This document shows, in pieces, positions 25,081-36,251 of a stretch of 64,000 nucleotides of DNA. The DNA is taken from assembly GCA_003014445.1 (NCBI GenBank), contig PYGH01000006.1:1-64000 (forward strand), read 5' to 3'. A program made the translations under genes and the position numbers. Positions within the stretch are counted from its first letter, which is position 1; each line of letters starts with the position of its first letter. The notes beneath the pieces are model-generated. The model did not search any database and was not told where the DNA came from. It saw only the letters and a program-made list of their open reading frames with translations. This stretch comes from Fusobacterium naviforme. GTDB lineage: Bacteria; Bacillota; Clostridia; Lachnospirales; Lachnospiraceae.

Positions 25081-26790
25081 TTATACCTCGTACTGAGCTT
25101 TCCATAATTTTGTGTAGTAACCATTTTTCGCAAGAAGTTCACCATGCTTTCCTTTTTCAAGTAAATTTCCTTTTTGAAATACGAGAATTTGGTCAGCTTT
25201 TTGAATTGTTTTTAAATGATGAGCCACTACAAGTACAGTTCTATTCTTTGCAAGTTCTGTAATAGCATCCTGTATCAAAGATTCATTTACAGGATCAACA
25301 TTACTTGTCATTTCATCAAGAATTAAAATCGGTGCATCTTTTAGAAAAGCTCTTGCAATAGATATTCTTTGTCTTTGTCCACCTGATAAAATTCCTCCAT
25401 TTTCGCCAATATCAGTTTCATAACCTTTTGGTAAACTCATAATGAAATCATGTATTCTTGCTTTCTTTGCAGCTTCAATGATTTCCTCTTTTGTAGCTCC
25501 TTTTTTACCTACTCTGATATTTTCTTCAATCGTGTTATCAAACAATTGAACATTCTGCATGACAATGCTAATACGGTCTAAAAGCTCATCATAAGGAATA
25601 TCCCTTATATCAATTCCTCCGAGTGTAATTTTTCCTTTATGCACATCATAAAATCTTAGAAGTAAGTTGGTTATAGTGGTCTTTCCACTACCTGATTCTC
25701 CAACTAAGGCTGTCATTGTTTTTTCAGCAATAGAAAAGCTCAATTTTTCCATTTTAAATTCATCTTTTTCATAGGAAAATCCAATGTTATCAAAAGCTAT
25801 ATCATTATCTTTCGGAACAATTCCATTCACTTTATCCGGGATTACATCTGCATATAAAATTCTTGAAAGTCTTTCGTAACTATCTACCGCCGAAACATAG
25901 TTCATATAGTGTTGTTCCATAGAAGCGAACGGCTTATAAAACTCTTTTGAAATTACTGCAAAGATAATAAAATTAAGTACATCAAGACTTCCCTTTATAA
26001 CAAGTATTGCTCCTGCAATTAAAAGAACTAAATATCCAATATCCAATAAAAACCCAAATATAGATAGCTGTTTTGCCTTGAATCTTGAAGCTACTTTGCT
26101 TGTTTCTCCAAACTTTTTTGTCTTGTTCATAAGCTCATTATCCAAGCTTTTATTGTTTGAAAAACTCTTTAGTACAGGTATTCCTCTAACATATTCAACA
26201 AATAAGCTAACCATATCAAGAAGTGCTGAATTATTCTGATTCTCTATTCTTTCAGATTGCTTAATTGTCAGATATAGAAAGACAAGTGCAATCGGAACAG
26301 ATACAGCCATTAGAATAGCAAGTTTGAAATCAATACTTGCAAGACCGATAAATACGACTGCACCTATCAAAAAATCGCCAAACATTCTCGACCACATATG
26401 TCCTACAACAAGAGACATATTATCAACATCTTTGTGTAAAATTGTATTGATCTCTCCCAGTCTTTCATTGGTATAAAATCCCAAACTGAATTTTTTCAAT
26501 TTAATAATCATGCGTTCTCTGATTTGCTGAACAATATCAAAACCTGCACTATGCTTTTTCATATCTGCAACCATATTACAAATGCCTTTGAATACTACAA
26601 GTAACCCAATTGCAATAAAACCTTTATATAAACTTGCTAAACTCGTCCCATCAAATATCTGAAACAGTATAGAAAATACGATAACAATCATGGCTATGGA
26701 GCTTAGTCCATAAAGGGCAAAGAATACACTTGATATAATCAAATCTCTCTTGCCGGTTTTTGTAAGCAGCTTTAACATTTCTCTAAACAT
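25081..26790 (-). CDS. ABC exporter half-transporter 2
   Basis: 569 aa: N-terminal six-helix ABC membrane domain (about 1-310) and C-terminal ATPase with Walker A near 362 (GESGSGKTTIT), signature near 465 (LSGGQRQRISIA) and Walker B ILILDEMTSNVD. In Walker B the usual Glu is present. It pairs with the gene just upstream (8-nt overlap) to form a heterodimer. The combination of two ABC exporters followed by an ECF-like module resembles cassettes thought to move siderophore-like or peptide compounds; the actual substrate is unknown. Confidence 0.85.
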   Translation of the reverse strand: MFREMLKLLTKTGKRDLIISSVFFALYGLSSIAMIVIVFSILFQIFDGTSLASLYKGFIAIGLLVVFKGICNMVADMKKHSAGFDIVQQIRERMIIKLKKFSLGFYTNERLGEINTILHKDVDNMSLVVGHMWSRMFGDFLIGAVVFIGLASIDFKLAILMAVSVPIALVFLYLTIKQSERIENQNNSALLDMVSLFVEYVRGIPVLKSFSNNKSLDNELMNKTKKFGETSKVASRFKAKQLSIFGFLLDIGYLVLLIAGAILVIKGSLDVLNFIIFAVISKEFYKPFASMEQHYMNYVSAVDSYERLSRILYADVIPDKVNGIVPKDNDIAFDNIGFSYEKDEFKMEKLSFSIAEKTMTALVGESGSGKTTITNLLLRFYDVHKGKITLGGIDIRDIPYDELLDRISIVMQNVQLFDNTIEENIRVGKKGATKEEIIEAAKKARIHDFIMSLPKGYETDIGENGGILSGGQRQRISIARAFLKDAPILILDEMTSNVDPVNESLIQDAITELAKNRTVLVVAHHLKTIQKADQILVFQKGNLLEKGKHGELLAKNGYYTKLWKAQYEV

Positions 26791-28540
26791 TTTCTGTTAC
26801 CACCTCTTTCAAATTCCATCTATCTACCTTGTTCTGTGCTTCAACCATATCCTTATAGAACTCACATCTTTTCATCAACTCTTCATGGCTTCCTGCATCA
26901 AGAACAACACCCTTATCCATAACTATAATTTGGTCTGAATCTCTAATTGTGTTTAGATGATGAGCAATTGTAATAATGGTTTTATCCTTGCTTAAATCGT
27001 CAATTGCTTCGCCGATTAGTCTTTCATTTTCACTATCAACAGCTGCCATTGCTTCATCTAATATTAAAATCGGTGCATTTTTCAGTATCATTCTTGCTAT
27101 GGAGATTCTTTGTTTTTCTCCACCAGATAACTTAACTCCCATTTCACCTACTCGTGTTTCATATCCATTTGGCAATGCTGAAATAAAATCATGGCATCTT
27201 GCTTTTTTAGCAGCTTCTATGACTTCTTCTTTTGTTGCATTTAGTTTTCCAATTGCTATATTTTCAAAAATACTTAAATCAAAAAGGATAACTTCTTGTT
27301 GCACACTACCAATCAGCATTGAGATATTTTCTTGACTATATTCTTTTATATCTTTTCCATTTATCAGTATTTGTCCTTCATCTGCATCCCAAAATCCCAT
27401 AAGCAAATTAGATACAGTACTTTTCCCACAACCACTTGCTCCTACAAAGGCGTTCAAACTATTTTTCTTAAAATTCAAATTGATATTTTTAAGCTCAAAG
27501 CTATCTTTTCCGTATGCAAAATTCACATCTTTAAATTCTATATTTCCAAATTCTAAACCTTGTTCTGTCTTTTTCTTTGGAAGCGGAACTGTTAAAACTT
27601 TTCCAATCGCCTTTAGTGCTTCCTTAAACACAATAGAAAAATGTTGCAATGTAGCCGTCTTACTTATAGATGCAGTAAAAGCAGACGATAAAATAATGGC
27701 AAGTATAAAATTAGGGGTTGTAATATTTCCATAGTAAAGAAATATACTTCCCAAAATCATGACAATAACTACTCCAATTTCCATAAATATGTCAATGAGT
27801 CCCATTGGAATTGTAATTGCTCCCATGCTCTTTTTAACCCAGTAAATATATTCTCTTGCCGTTTTTAATGTTCTTTCACTAATCTCCTCTTCTTTAGCAA
27901 AAGCCTTAATCACAGAAATATTTTTTACATATTCCATTAGCTCTTCTCTCATCTTATTTTCATGGTTAAAGTAAATAGCAAAGTTTTTATCCATTGTTTT
28001 CTGTGAAAGAACTTTTACCAAATACATGAGTGGAACTCCAGCAATCATTCCAAGAGCAAGACGCCAATCAACAAAAATCATAGCTACAAAAATAATGGTA
28101 GGCAGAAGTGTAACTGCCATTATTTCAGGAAGACCATGGGCAAGGTATACTTCCACTTGCTCTACATCATGTTGAACAATGTTGGTAAGCTCTCCTGTAT
28201 TATGTTCTTTAAAGAATCCCAAACTTAGTTTTTTCAGATGACCGATAATATCTAACCTAAGTTCTGTTAATTTTTCGTATGCTTTCTCATGGGCAACCTT
28301 TGTTGCAAAATAATAAAACACTCCTTTTAATACAAACGATATAAAGATTCCCAAGAATATATACTTTAAATTACCTTCGTTAATATTGTTTGTGATTAAA
28401 GAACTAATCAAATATACAAGTAAGATTTGTGGTATCAAATCAAATACTATTTTTAAAGCAAGAAGTGAATTGGATAAACTATTTTTCCCAATCACTTTTT
28501 TCCTTAATTCTTTTTCCGGCATGAACAACTCTCCTTTCAA
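26783..28540 (-). CDS. ABC exporter half-transporter 1
   Basis: 585 aa: membrane domain, Walker A near 367 (GASGCGKSTVS), signature near 472 (LSGGEKQRISIA), Walker B ILILDEAMAAVD. First gene of a five-gene transport operon (exporter pair, double ECF ATPase, EcfT, MptD-like). The start was kept at 28540, although the ATG of MPEKELRKK (28522) has the better GGAGAG spacing. A TetR-type operator lies just upstream at 28549-28572. Confidence 0.85.
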   Translation of the reverse strand: MKGELFMPEKELRKKVIGKNSLSNSLLALKIVFDLIPQILLVYLISSLITNNINEGNLKYIFLGIFISFVLKGVFYYFATKVAHEKAYEKLTELRLDIIGHLKKLSLGFFKEHNTGELTNIVQHDVEQVEVYLAHGLPEIMAVTLLPTIIFVAMIFVDWRLALGMIAGVPLMYLVKVLSQKTMDKNFAIYFNHENKMREELMEYVKNISVIKAFAKEEEISERTLKTAREYIYWVKKSMGAITIPMGLIDIFMEIGVVIVMILGSIFLYYGNITTPNFILAIILSSAFTASISKTATLQHFSIVFKEALKAIGKVLTVPLPKKKTEQGLEFGNIEFKDVNFAYGKDSFELKNINLNFKKNSLNAFVGASGCGKSTVSNLLMGFWDADEGQILINGKDIKEYSQENISMLIGSVQQEVILFDLSIFENIAIGKLNATKEEVIEAAKKARCHDFISALPNGYETRVGEMGVKLSGGEKQRISIARMILKNAPILILDEAMAAVDSENERLIGEAIDDLSKDKTIITIAHHLNTIRDSDQIIVMDKGVVLDAGSHEELMKRCEFYKDMVEAQNKVDRWNLKEVVTENV

Positions 28541-28548
28541 AATTGAAT

Positions 28549-28572
28549 AATATTGAATTTTAATTCAGTATT
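28549..28572. promoter_or_regulatory. TetR operator in front of the ABC transport operon
   Basis: AATATTGAAT-TTTA-ATTCAGTATT is a 24-bp inverted repeat. The same two half-sites occur in the tetR promoter (29825-29866), where they are 22 bases apart. This points to the IME-A TetR as the regulator of both units. Confidence 0.7.
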
Positions 28573-28585
28573 AAGGTTTAAAGTA

Positions 28586-28610
28586 AGACTTTGCTGATTA
28601 CGCAAAGTCT
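28586..28610 (-). terminator. hairpin after the ClbS-like gene
   Basis: AGACTTTGC-gattacg-type loop-GCAAAGTCT, 9-bp perfect arms, followed on the minus strand by TACTTT. Probably ends the tetR-clbS transcript before the transport operon. Confidence 0.55.
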
Positions 28611-28662
28611 ATTTTATCCGATCACTATATTTTTTTAAATTACTGTATCAGCAAATCAAAAA

Positions 28663-29181
28663 TTATAGCACAATCTTTTTCCATTTTCTAATCTTAGTTC
28701 TAAACGTTCCAAAAGGGGCAACCGTATTAACATGAATAAACTTATAAACTTCCCATGTCGCTGTTTTAGTAGCTTCATCAGCCCATTTTCTCATATGCGG
28801 TTGAAATAATTCTTCTTCACTTAGTGTATCAATCATTGTATAGATAGATATAATATTTTCTTTCAATCGTTTCTTTAATTCTTCTATCGATAAATGAGCA
28901 TAAGTATCGGTAAACCACTGATATAATTCTCCAAGTTGATTCCATTTAAACATATCCGACGGTGTCTTTACTTCAAAACCGTTTTTCTCATCTTTTTCCC
29001 ATTTCAAAACTAATGTTGTCCATCCGAGTTGATAAGCAAGATTTTCTGCTGGTGTTCTGTCAACTTCAGGGACTCTCTTATCTTTGAGAGATTCAGGAAT
29101 AATATCAAATTCAGAAATATACTTTTCAAAACTTTTATTTATCTCAGATTTCAGTTCTTCTTTATCTTTATATATCTTCAA
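28663..29181 (-). CDS. ClbS/DfsB-family (DinB-like four-helix) protein
   Basis: 172 aa; PSDMFKWNQLGELYQWFTDT and helical layout match the ClbS/DfsB family. Named members protect against colibactin (ClbS), but most are uncharacterised; a detoxification or self-protection role beside an exporter is plausible inference. The start is TTG at 29181 with TTGGAGGAG upstream. It follows tetR by 50 bases. Confidence 0.72.
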   Translation of the reverse strand: MKIYKDKEELKSEINKSFEKYISEFDIIPESLKDKRVPEVDRTPAENLAYQLGWTTLVLKWEKDEKNGFEVKTPSDMFKWNQLGELYQWFTDTYAHLSIEELKKRLKENIISIYTMIDTLSEEELFQPHMRKWADEATKTATWEVYKFIHVNTVAPFGTFRTKIRKWKKIVL

Positions 29182-29231
29182 AATATCTCCTCCAAAAATT
29201 TAAATTTATCGCATTTAAATATCAAATCAAC

Positions 29232-29804
29232 TTACAATGATTCCACTCCCTTGTAATAACACTTTGCAATAAGTTTTAGCATATCTTTTGCCCACTTTTC
29301 ACTTTGATAATGCCTTGCTATTTCAAGAAGTCCCTCTGTAAAGTTACTGGCTAAAATATGGGCAAGCATTGGATCATATTCCTGTTTCGATTGTCTTTTT
29401 AAACTTACTTCAATATGAACCTGCATTTGCGATATGAGTTTTTGTTTTGCTTCTGTATGCTTTGTACCTGAGCTTTTATCCATTAAAATAATTAACTTCT
29501 TACGATCTTTTAAAAGTTCATGAATATAATTTTCTCCAACTTCATCAAACCTTTCAGAAGCAGAACCTTTTTCCAAAGATTCTTCCTCATTAAAAGCTGA
29601 CTCGAAGTTTATATAAACAGAACTTACTACTGCATCAAACAAAACTGCCTTATTTTTGAAATAGGTATAAATTAGTGCCACAGGAATATCTGCTTCTTTT
29701 GCAATTTCTGTTAATTTGGCACCTCTATAATCCTTTTTATAAAATACTTTTTCTGCTGCTTCGAGTATTCTATTTCTAACTTCTTCTTTTAATACTTGTG
29801 CCAT
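29232..29804 (-). CDS. TetR-family repressor of the IME-A transport cassette
   Basis: 190 aa: N-terminal HTH about 10-57 (EAAEKVFYKKDYRGAKLTEI, then IYTYFKNKAVLFDAVV) and a helical ligand-binding domain. Its own promoter contains the split operator at 29825-29866, and the transport operon carries the compact version, so autoregulation plus cargo control is inferred. Confidence 0.88.
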   Translation of the reverse strand: MAQVLKEEVRNRILEAAEKVFYKKDYRGAKLTEIAKEADIPVALIYTYFKNKAVLFDAVVSSVYINFESAFNEEESLEKGSASERFDEVGENYIHELLKDRKKLIILMDKSSGTKHTEAKQKLISQMQVHIEVSLKRQSKQEYDPMLAHILASNFTEGLLEIARHYQSEKWAKDMLKLIAKCYYKGVESL

Positions 29805-29824
29805 AGCACACCTCTTTCTATTCC

Positions 29825-29871
29825 AATACTGAATCTATATTTAATAATAAATTAAAATTCAATATTTGTCA
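29825..29871 (-). promoter_or_regulatory. tetR promoter with embedded split operator
   Basis: Minus strand: -35 TTGACA (29866-29871), 17-base spacer, -10 TATTAT. Operator half-sites AATACTGAAT (29825-29834) and ATTCAATATT (29857-29866) flank the promoter elements. Confidence 0.75.
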
Positions 29872-29879
29872 AGATAGAT

Positions 29880-31742
<1,863 letters not shown>

Positions 31743-31815
31743 TCAATAAAAAAAGAATTAAGAAGTACATATTTCACTAAAATAGTGATTAAGTGTTCTC
31801 CTTAATTCTATTACT

Positions 31816-32243
31816 CCCGCCGCCAGTTTGTATTTTTTATACTGACGGACTGCAAAATGATCCGGCTCCTTCTGTTCCAGCTCATCAAAGAGAAGATCCA
31901 CCGGATTCTTAAAAGTTTCGTCATCCTCTCGAACCTCCATGGAGTTGAGCATTTCAAGAAGTGTTGTGAAATTCTGCTCTTCCATCGGTGCCTCATAGTG
32001 AATGTAGCCGATCAGTGCCGTGTAAAGCAGTTTTTCCGACTTCTCCCAGAACGGATCCCCACCGTTTCCCTCGCCCTTTGTATTGGCCATCAATGTCGTA
32101 ACAAGCTTCAGAATATCCTTCTCATCATGGATGTAGGCAAATGGATTGTAGTGCATAGACTTATGGAAGTTGATCGTGTTGAAGATCCGGATCTCGTAGC
32201 CATTTTCCACCAGGGCGTGGGCGGATTCGTTGACGATACTCCC
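31816..32243 (-). pseudogene. traG: traG/virD4 coupling protein, middle fragment
   Basis: Reads GSIVNESAHALVENGYEIRI to VRQYKKYKLAAG. It is VirD4 sequence following the Walker A part, limited by IME-B on one side (GG at 32242-32243) and IME-A on the other (GG at 31816-31817). The reading frame continues into IME-A sequence and stops at 31758. Confidence 0.93.
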
Positions 32244-32290
32244 TTTTGGGAAGATTTGTCAAGGACATAAACAAAATTTCTTTGACAAAT

Positions 32291-32455
32291 TTATATCTTC
32301 TCTGTTTCTCTTTTGAGTAGCTTTAGTATTTTATCCTTGTATGTTTCCCCTGTGCCTTGCTTGAAATGTAGGTTTACAGTATATTTTGTCTTTCCAATAT
32401 CCATAATTAACTGTTTATTAGGTGGTGCTTTTATTTCTCTTTTTTCTTCTTCCAT
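32291..32455 (-). CDS. tnpW: TnpW-family protein of IME-B
   Basis: 54 aa from the ATG at 32455 (AAAGGAGGACTT upstream). Core KQLIMDIGKTKYTVNLHFKQ is shared in pattern with the IME-A protein. It is the last gene before the element end. Confidence 0.75.
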   Translation of the reverse strand: MEEEKREIKAPPNKQLIMDIGKTKYTVNLHFKQGTGETYKDKILKLLKRETEKI

Positions 32456-32483
32456 AAGTCCTCCTTTCCGTTTTTTAGGCAAA

Positions 32484-32515
32484 GAAAAAACAGTAAACCT
32501 TTTTTGATTTACTGT
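32484..32515 (-). terminator. terminator-like hairpin ahead of IME-B tnpW
   Basis: Minus strand: CAGTAAATC-AAAAAA-GGTTTACTG then TTTTTTCTTT. Confidence 0.7.
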
Positions 32516-32563
32516 TACTGTGTTAGTTTTTATTAAATTGTTTTAATTATAAAATTGATTATT

Positions 32564-32714
32564 TCAATCAAGTTCTTTTAAGATTTTTATTGCGTCAAAA
32601 TGAGTTTTACATTCAATACAAATCCAATCTGAATTACTTTTTTTAGCTTTTTTTATGAAGGTAATCTAATTTTCCACCACATAAAGGACAAGGCTTTGGA
32701 GTTTCTGACCACAT
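32564..32714 (-). pseudogene. remnant of a small zinc-ribbon protein
   Basis: The reading frame gives MWSETPKPCPLCGGKLDYLH and, after a one-base slip in an A7 run, KSNSDWICIECKTHFDAIKI to ELD and a stop at 32564. The two CxxC pairs form a zinc ribbon. No ribosome site is visible and a longer helical stretch upstream (MRSREELVAFLKKY) is out of frame, so it looks decayed. Confidence 0.5.
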
Positions 32715-32822
32715 ACTTTTTTAAGAATGCAACTAATTCTTCTCTGCTCCTCATGTTTAACTTTTTTATTATATCATTCGTATTATTACTCAAAATATTA
32801 TATCCTTCTTCTAAATTGTTGT

Positions 32823-33191
32823 TTACCTGATTTGTTTTCCAATTTTCATTTTTCTACGCCATTCTGGTGCTAATCCATCATCAGACCAATATTCATCCAT
32901 ATCAATAATCAAATTATCCTCAAGATGAATAAAACTTACTACATGAAAATACTCACTATTATCTATCGGAAAAACTCGACAAGCTAAAATAATGATATCT
33001 TCATTTTTTTCAATTCTCTCTATTTCTCCGTTCCAATTCCCCGGATATTCACAATTTGCCTTTATATACTCATCTAAGGTAAATAACTCATTTGTACAAT
33101 GCCATTTTATAATAGCGTCTTCATGAAAATATTTCCTAATTTCTTCTGCATTTTGTGATAAAACTGTTGTGAAAAATCTATCTATATCCAT
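32823..33191 (-). CDS. NTF2/SnoaL-like protein 1 of IME-B
   Basis: 122 aa from the ATG at 33191 (GAGGTGATTACC upstream). Helix MDIDRFFTTVLSQNAEEIRK followed by strands with an acid-rich end (IIDMDEYWSDDGLAPEWRRK) typical of the SnoaL-like cone fold. Substrate unknown. Ten bases after its neighbour, another NTF2-like gene. Confidence 0.65.
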   Translation of the reverse strand: MDIDRFFTTVLSQNAEEIRKYFHEDAIIKWHCTNELFTLDEYIKANCEYPGNWNGEIERIEKNEDIIILACRVFPIDNSEYFHVVSFIHLEDNLIIDMDEYWSDDGLAPEWRRKMKIGKQIR

Positions 33192-33201
33192 GGTAATCAC
33201 C

Positions 33202-33621
33202 TCAAAACCAATTTGCTTTTTCATCTCTAAATAATGGAGTTTCACTCTCTTTATAAGGATTGTAGTTATTGCAATTACAGCCAAACTCTTTTAATGCCTT
33301 TATCTTATTATCGGCTGTCCAAACAATCAAAGAAATACCGTCAAATTCTTCAACTTTCCCCTCATTCATTTTATTTTTGAAGTGCCATTCTACAATAGTT
33401 TGATTATCCTTATGAAAAAATTGCTTTATATCCCACGCAAGCACTATTCCTCTTGTATTCCACTCGTTAAACCAGTGCTTTATTGTTTGACGGTTTTCAT
33501 ACTTAGGACACCAACTCTCAATATAAATTACATCATCAGAAAAAATTTTATCTATCCCTAAGTCTTGTTGTGTAAGCCACATATCAAACCATAAACGAAT
33601 GATTTTCTCTCTTTCATTCAT
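33202..33621 (-). CDS. NTF2/SnoaL-like protein 2 of IME-B
   Basis: 139 aa from the ATG at 33621 (GGAGGTGCTT upstream). Begins MNEREKIIRLWFDMWLTQQD and contains IKHWFNEWNTRGIVLAWDIK and IVEWHFKN; same fold class as the next gene. The two may act as a pair. Function unknown. Confidence 0.65.
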   Translation of the reverse strand: MNEREKIIRLWFDMWLTQQDLGIDKIFSDDVIYIESWCPKYENRQTIKHWFNEWNTRGIVLAWDIKQFFHKDNQTIVEWHFKNKMNEGKVEEFDGISLIVWTADNKIKALKEFGCNCNNYNPYKESETPLFRDEKANWF

Positions 33622-33682
33622 AAATTTAAGCACCTCCAAAATCAAATAATTATTTATAATTATACCATTTTTTCGCTTAGTT

Positions 33683-35143
33683 TTATAGGTCTAACTCGTT
33701 CCGCTTTACCTGTAATAGTTGCTTTTCGTGTTCCTGTAACTTCTCTATACAGGTCTTAACCTTTTCTGCCTGTTCAACTTCTTCTCGTATCTCCAATATT
33801 TGACTGTATAGGTTCTTTTTTTCTTTCTTCAAAGTGGCAAGTTCTGATTTCCATTTACTGATGGCTAAGGTCTTACTATCTCCTAAATGTTCTTTCAAAT
33901 ATTTCTTTGCACTTTCAAATAAAATAAGCTCTGCCGTATGCTCGTTATAAAAATCTTCCTGTTTGCTTTTCTTTGTCTTGGTATAGGCTTTGTAGGTGTC
34001 TTTATTCTTCAAATATTTTTCTGATTGGTCTATGAGTTGTGTCCTGTCATCAATCTTCCTCTCAGTATCTTTTAAAGCTCTTGTGGTCTTATAATTCTTA
34101 TCTCGTAAGTTTGTAATGCTTTCTTTTAATTGATTGATACTTGTAATGTTTTTCTCTTTGAGTAGCTGATAACTTTCAATATATTTTTCTATGTCTGCAT
34201 TATTCTTATCTGCATTTTTACGGATAAGATTTTCAAAGATTTCAAGCAGATTTTCTTTTGATGGGAGGGTGGACTTTATATTTTCGTTTTCTACTTTTTC
34301 TTCTTTTCCTATTCCTCTTATCCAATTTAATAATGCCTTTATTCTTCTTGAGATTTCTCTTAAAATCGCATTTTGATGTTTGATTTCTCGGTTGATATTT
34401 CCTCTGTCTGTAGCTATCCCTTTCTTCTCCATTTGGGTTGCTGATACTCCTAAATGAATGGTCGGGATTTGTTCTATACCTTGTCTTTGATAAGAGCGGT
34501 GATCTACTTTGTCCTGTATGCTGTTTTCTTCAAGATATTTGTTTGTAATGTCTGCCCATGCTTTTCGCCACTCTTCTGCTTTATCTTGCTCATTCCAATC
34601 TGTTGTATTGATTTTTCTTGTTTTGTAATTGCCATTTTTAAGTTTTACTTTTTCTCCATTTTCATCAAGGATATATTCCTTTTTTGATTTTGCTCCCCAT
34701 GTTTTATCTTCGTTTAATGGTCGCATAGTAAGTAGGATATGGCAATGTGGGTTTCCATCATTTTTATCATGTAGAGCAATATCGGCACACATACCTACTT
34801 TTACAAAGTTTTCTTTTACATATTCTCGTACAAGATTTATTTGTTTTTCTCTGCCTAATTCTTTGGGCAAGGCAACTTCAATTTCTCTTGCAAGTTGGGA
34901 ATTTTTACTCTTTTCTATTTTCTCAACACTGTTCCATAAGATAGAACGGTTTACAAATTCCTGTGGTGCATTTTGTGGTAAAAGAATTTCTGTATGTGCT
35001 ATTCCACCTTTTCTTGTAAAGTCATGGACTATACCGTCATATTCGTTTTTTATCTTTTCGCCACTTCGATAGGCGGAAGCTGCTACTGCACTTTTGCCTT
35101 TGCCTCTTGAAATAATCTTTATGCAAAGATGATATATCGCCAT
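33683..35143 (-). CDS. MobA/MobL-family relaxase of IME-B
   Basis: 486 aa from MAIYHLCIKIISRGKGKSAV (ATG 35143, GGAAAGGAGG upstream). MOBQ relaxase domain with HUH motif near 125-131 (DGNPHCHIL), then coiled coil. Intact. The oriT core lies about 200 bases upstream at 35345-35374. Very similar to the IME-C relaxase. Confidence 0.92.
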   Translation of the reverse strand: MAIYHLCIKIISRGKGKSAVAASAYRSGEKIKNEYDGIVHDFTRKGGIAHTEILLPQNAPQEFVNRSILWNSVEKIEKSKNSQLAREIEVALPKELGREKQINLVREYVKENFVKVGMCADIALHDKNDGNPHCHILLTMRPLNEDKTWGAKSKKEYILDENGEKVKLKNGNYKTRKINTTDWNEQDKAEEWRKAWADITNKYLEENSIQDKVDHRSYQRQGIEQIPTIHLGVSATQMEKKGIATDRGNINREIKHQNAILREISRRIKALLNWIRGIGKEEKVENENIKSTLPSKENLLEIFENLIRKNADKNNADIEKYIESYQLLKEKNITSINQLKESITNLRDKNYKTTRALKDTERKIDDRTQLIDQSEKYLKNKDTYKAYTKTKKSKQEDFYNEHTAELILFESAKKYLKEHLGDSKTLAISKWKSELATLKKEKKNLYSQILEIREEVEQAEKVKTCIEKLQEHEKQLLQVKRNELDL

Positions 35144-35208
35144 AGTCAAAAACCTCCTTTCCATTTTTCGGTATGGTTATGGTGGCGATAAATAAGACTT
35201 CCTAAAAA

Positions 35209-35232
35209 AATCGGATAGCTTTTTATCCGATT
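35209..35232. repeat. hairpin between oriT and relaxase of IME-B
   Basis: AATCGGATA-gctttt-TATCCGATT with runs of A and T outside: a bidirectional terminator shape. The IME-C counterpart is at 47041-47063. Confidence 0.6.
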
Positions 35233-35344
35233 TCTTTTGGGAAGTACACAAGGGGTAGGAAATTTATTTCCGTAGGGGAGTGTAGCTCCCCTGTATCAGC
35301 GTTAGCTGATATGCCCTCTGCTAAGAGCCTTCGGAGAACGCACG

Positions 35345-35374
35345 CACCTGTTAAGGTGTATATGTGCGCCCTTG
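35345..35374 (+). other. oriT core of IME-B (MOBQ type)
   Basis: CACCT-gtta-AGGTG followed by TATATGTGCGCCCTTG. Inverted repeat plus nic-like GTGCGCCCT as in MOBQ origins. Two more hairpins (AGGGGAG/CTCCCCT and ATCAGC/GCTGAT) lie on its left, at about 35273-35310. Confidence 0.78.
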
Positions 35375-35385
35375 TAAACAAGGGA

Positions 35386-35706
35386 CTATTCTTCGATGTC
35401 CATTTCTTCATCTTCTTTTCCTGTATTTTCTACTTCTGTTTCTTCTCTGCTTTCAATGATTTTTTGTATTTTGATATTGGCTTCTTCTTTACGAATTAAA
35501 GATGTGATTAGCTGATAAAATTCATCTTTGGTTAAATTCTTGCTTTCTATAAAGATACTTTCAAAGACTGCTCCTTTTTCATATATTCTTTTATCTCTCT
35601 TTTTTCTTTCTTCCTGTTTCTGCTGACTGATGAGTTTTTTTCTTTTGTTTTGTAACTGCTTGATTTCTTCATCTGCCATTAAGATTTTTTCTTCAATGTT
35701 TTTCAT
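35386..35706 (-). CDS. DUF3847-family mobilization accessory protein of IME-B
   Basis: 106 aa; coiled coil MADEEIKQLQNKRKKLISQQ, then RIYEKGAVFESIFIESKNLT and an acidic tail. Stands on the far side of oriT from the relaxase. Homologue in IME-C at 47216-47536. Confidence 0.72.
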   Translation of the reverse strand: MKNIEEKILMADEEIKQLQNKRKKLISQQKQEERKKRDKRIYEKGAVFESIFIESKNLTKDEFYQLITSLIRKEEANIKIQKIIESREETEVENTGKEDEEMDIEE

Positions 35707-35745
35707 TTTGTCTTTTCCTCCATCTAATAGTTTTCTGTTTTCATA

Positions 35746-35782
35746 AAGAAAGGCTAAGTACCTTTTTTGATACTTAACCTTT
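35746..35782 (-). terminator. terminator-like hairpin ahead of IME-B DUF3847 gene
   Basis: Minus strand: AGGTTAAGTATC-AAAAAA-GGTACTTAGCCT then TTCTTT. Confidence 0.65.
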
Positions 35783-35790
35783 CCAAGTTT

Positions 35791-36207
35791 TTAGATTTTA
35801 TCTTTTAAAATCTTTCTCAGTTTTTCTAAAATTTTATCCCTCCTTTTTCCAATTGTTTGATAGCTTACTTTTTCTTTTTTACCGATTGACCTTAGACTTT
35901 CTTCTTTGTAGAAGATGGCTTCCATTAACTCTCTTTCTTCTTTTGTGAGAGTATTTAATGCTCTATGAAGTTCTTCAATTTGCATTTTTACTTCTACAAT
36001 TTTTTCTAAGTCTATTTTTTCATCTATGATGTTATCTGCAAAGTGTCCATCATGATCCAATGCTGAAAATGATATAACATTGTGCTTCCAATCTTTTCTT
36101 TGGAGATACTTTTCATGCTCTGTTATCTTCCAGTAGGCTTTATAAACTTCTTCGCTTACAGATACGGCTTTGCCTTTTACATAAAGGTAATATTCTTTCT
36201 TATCCAT
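35791..36207 (-). CDS. sigma-70 region 4-like factor of IME-B
   Basis: 138 aa from MDKKEYYLYVKGKAVSVSEE (ATG 36207, AAAGGAGGAAC upstream). Almost the same as the IME-A protein except for the recognition-helix region (IGKKEKVSYQTIGKRRDKIL here), which suggests different target promoters. Confidence 0.75.
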   Translation of the reverse strand: MDKKEYYLYVKGKAVSVSEEVYKAYWKITEHEKYLQRKDWKHNVISFSALDHDGHFADNIIDEKIDLEKIVEVKMQIEELHRALNTLTKEERELMEAIFYKEESLRSIGKKEKVSYQTIGKRRDKILEKLRKILKDKI

Positions 36208-36251
36208 TGTGTGTTCCTCCTTTTTAAGTTCTCTGTTTTGGTTTTGAGAAT

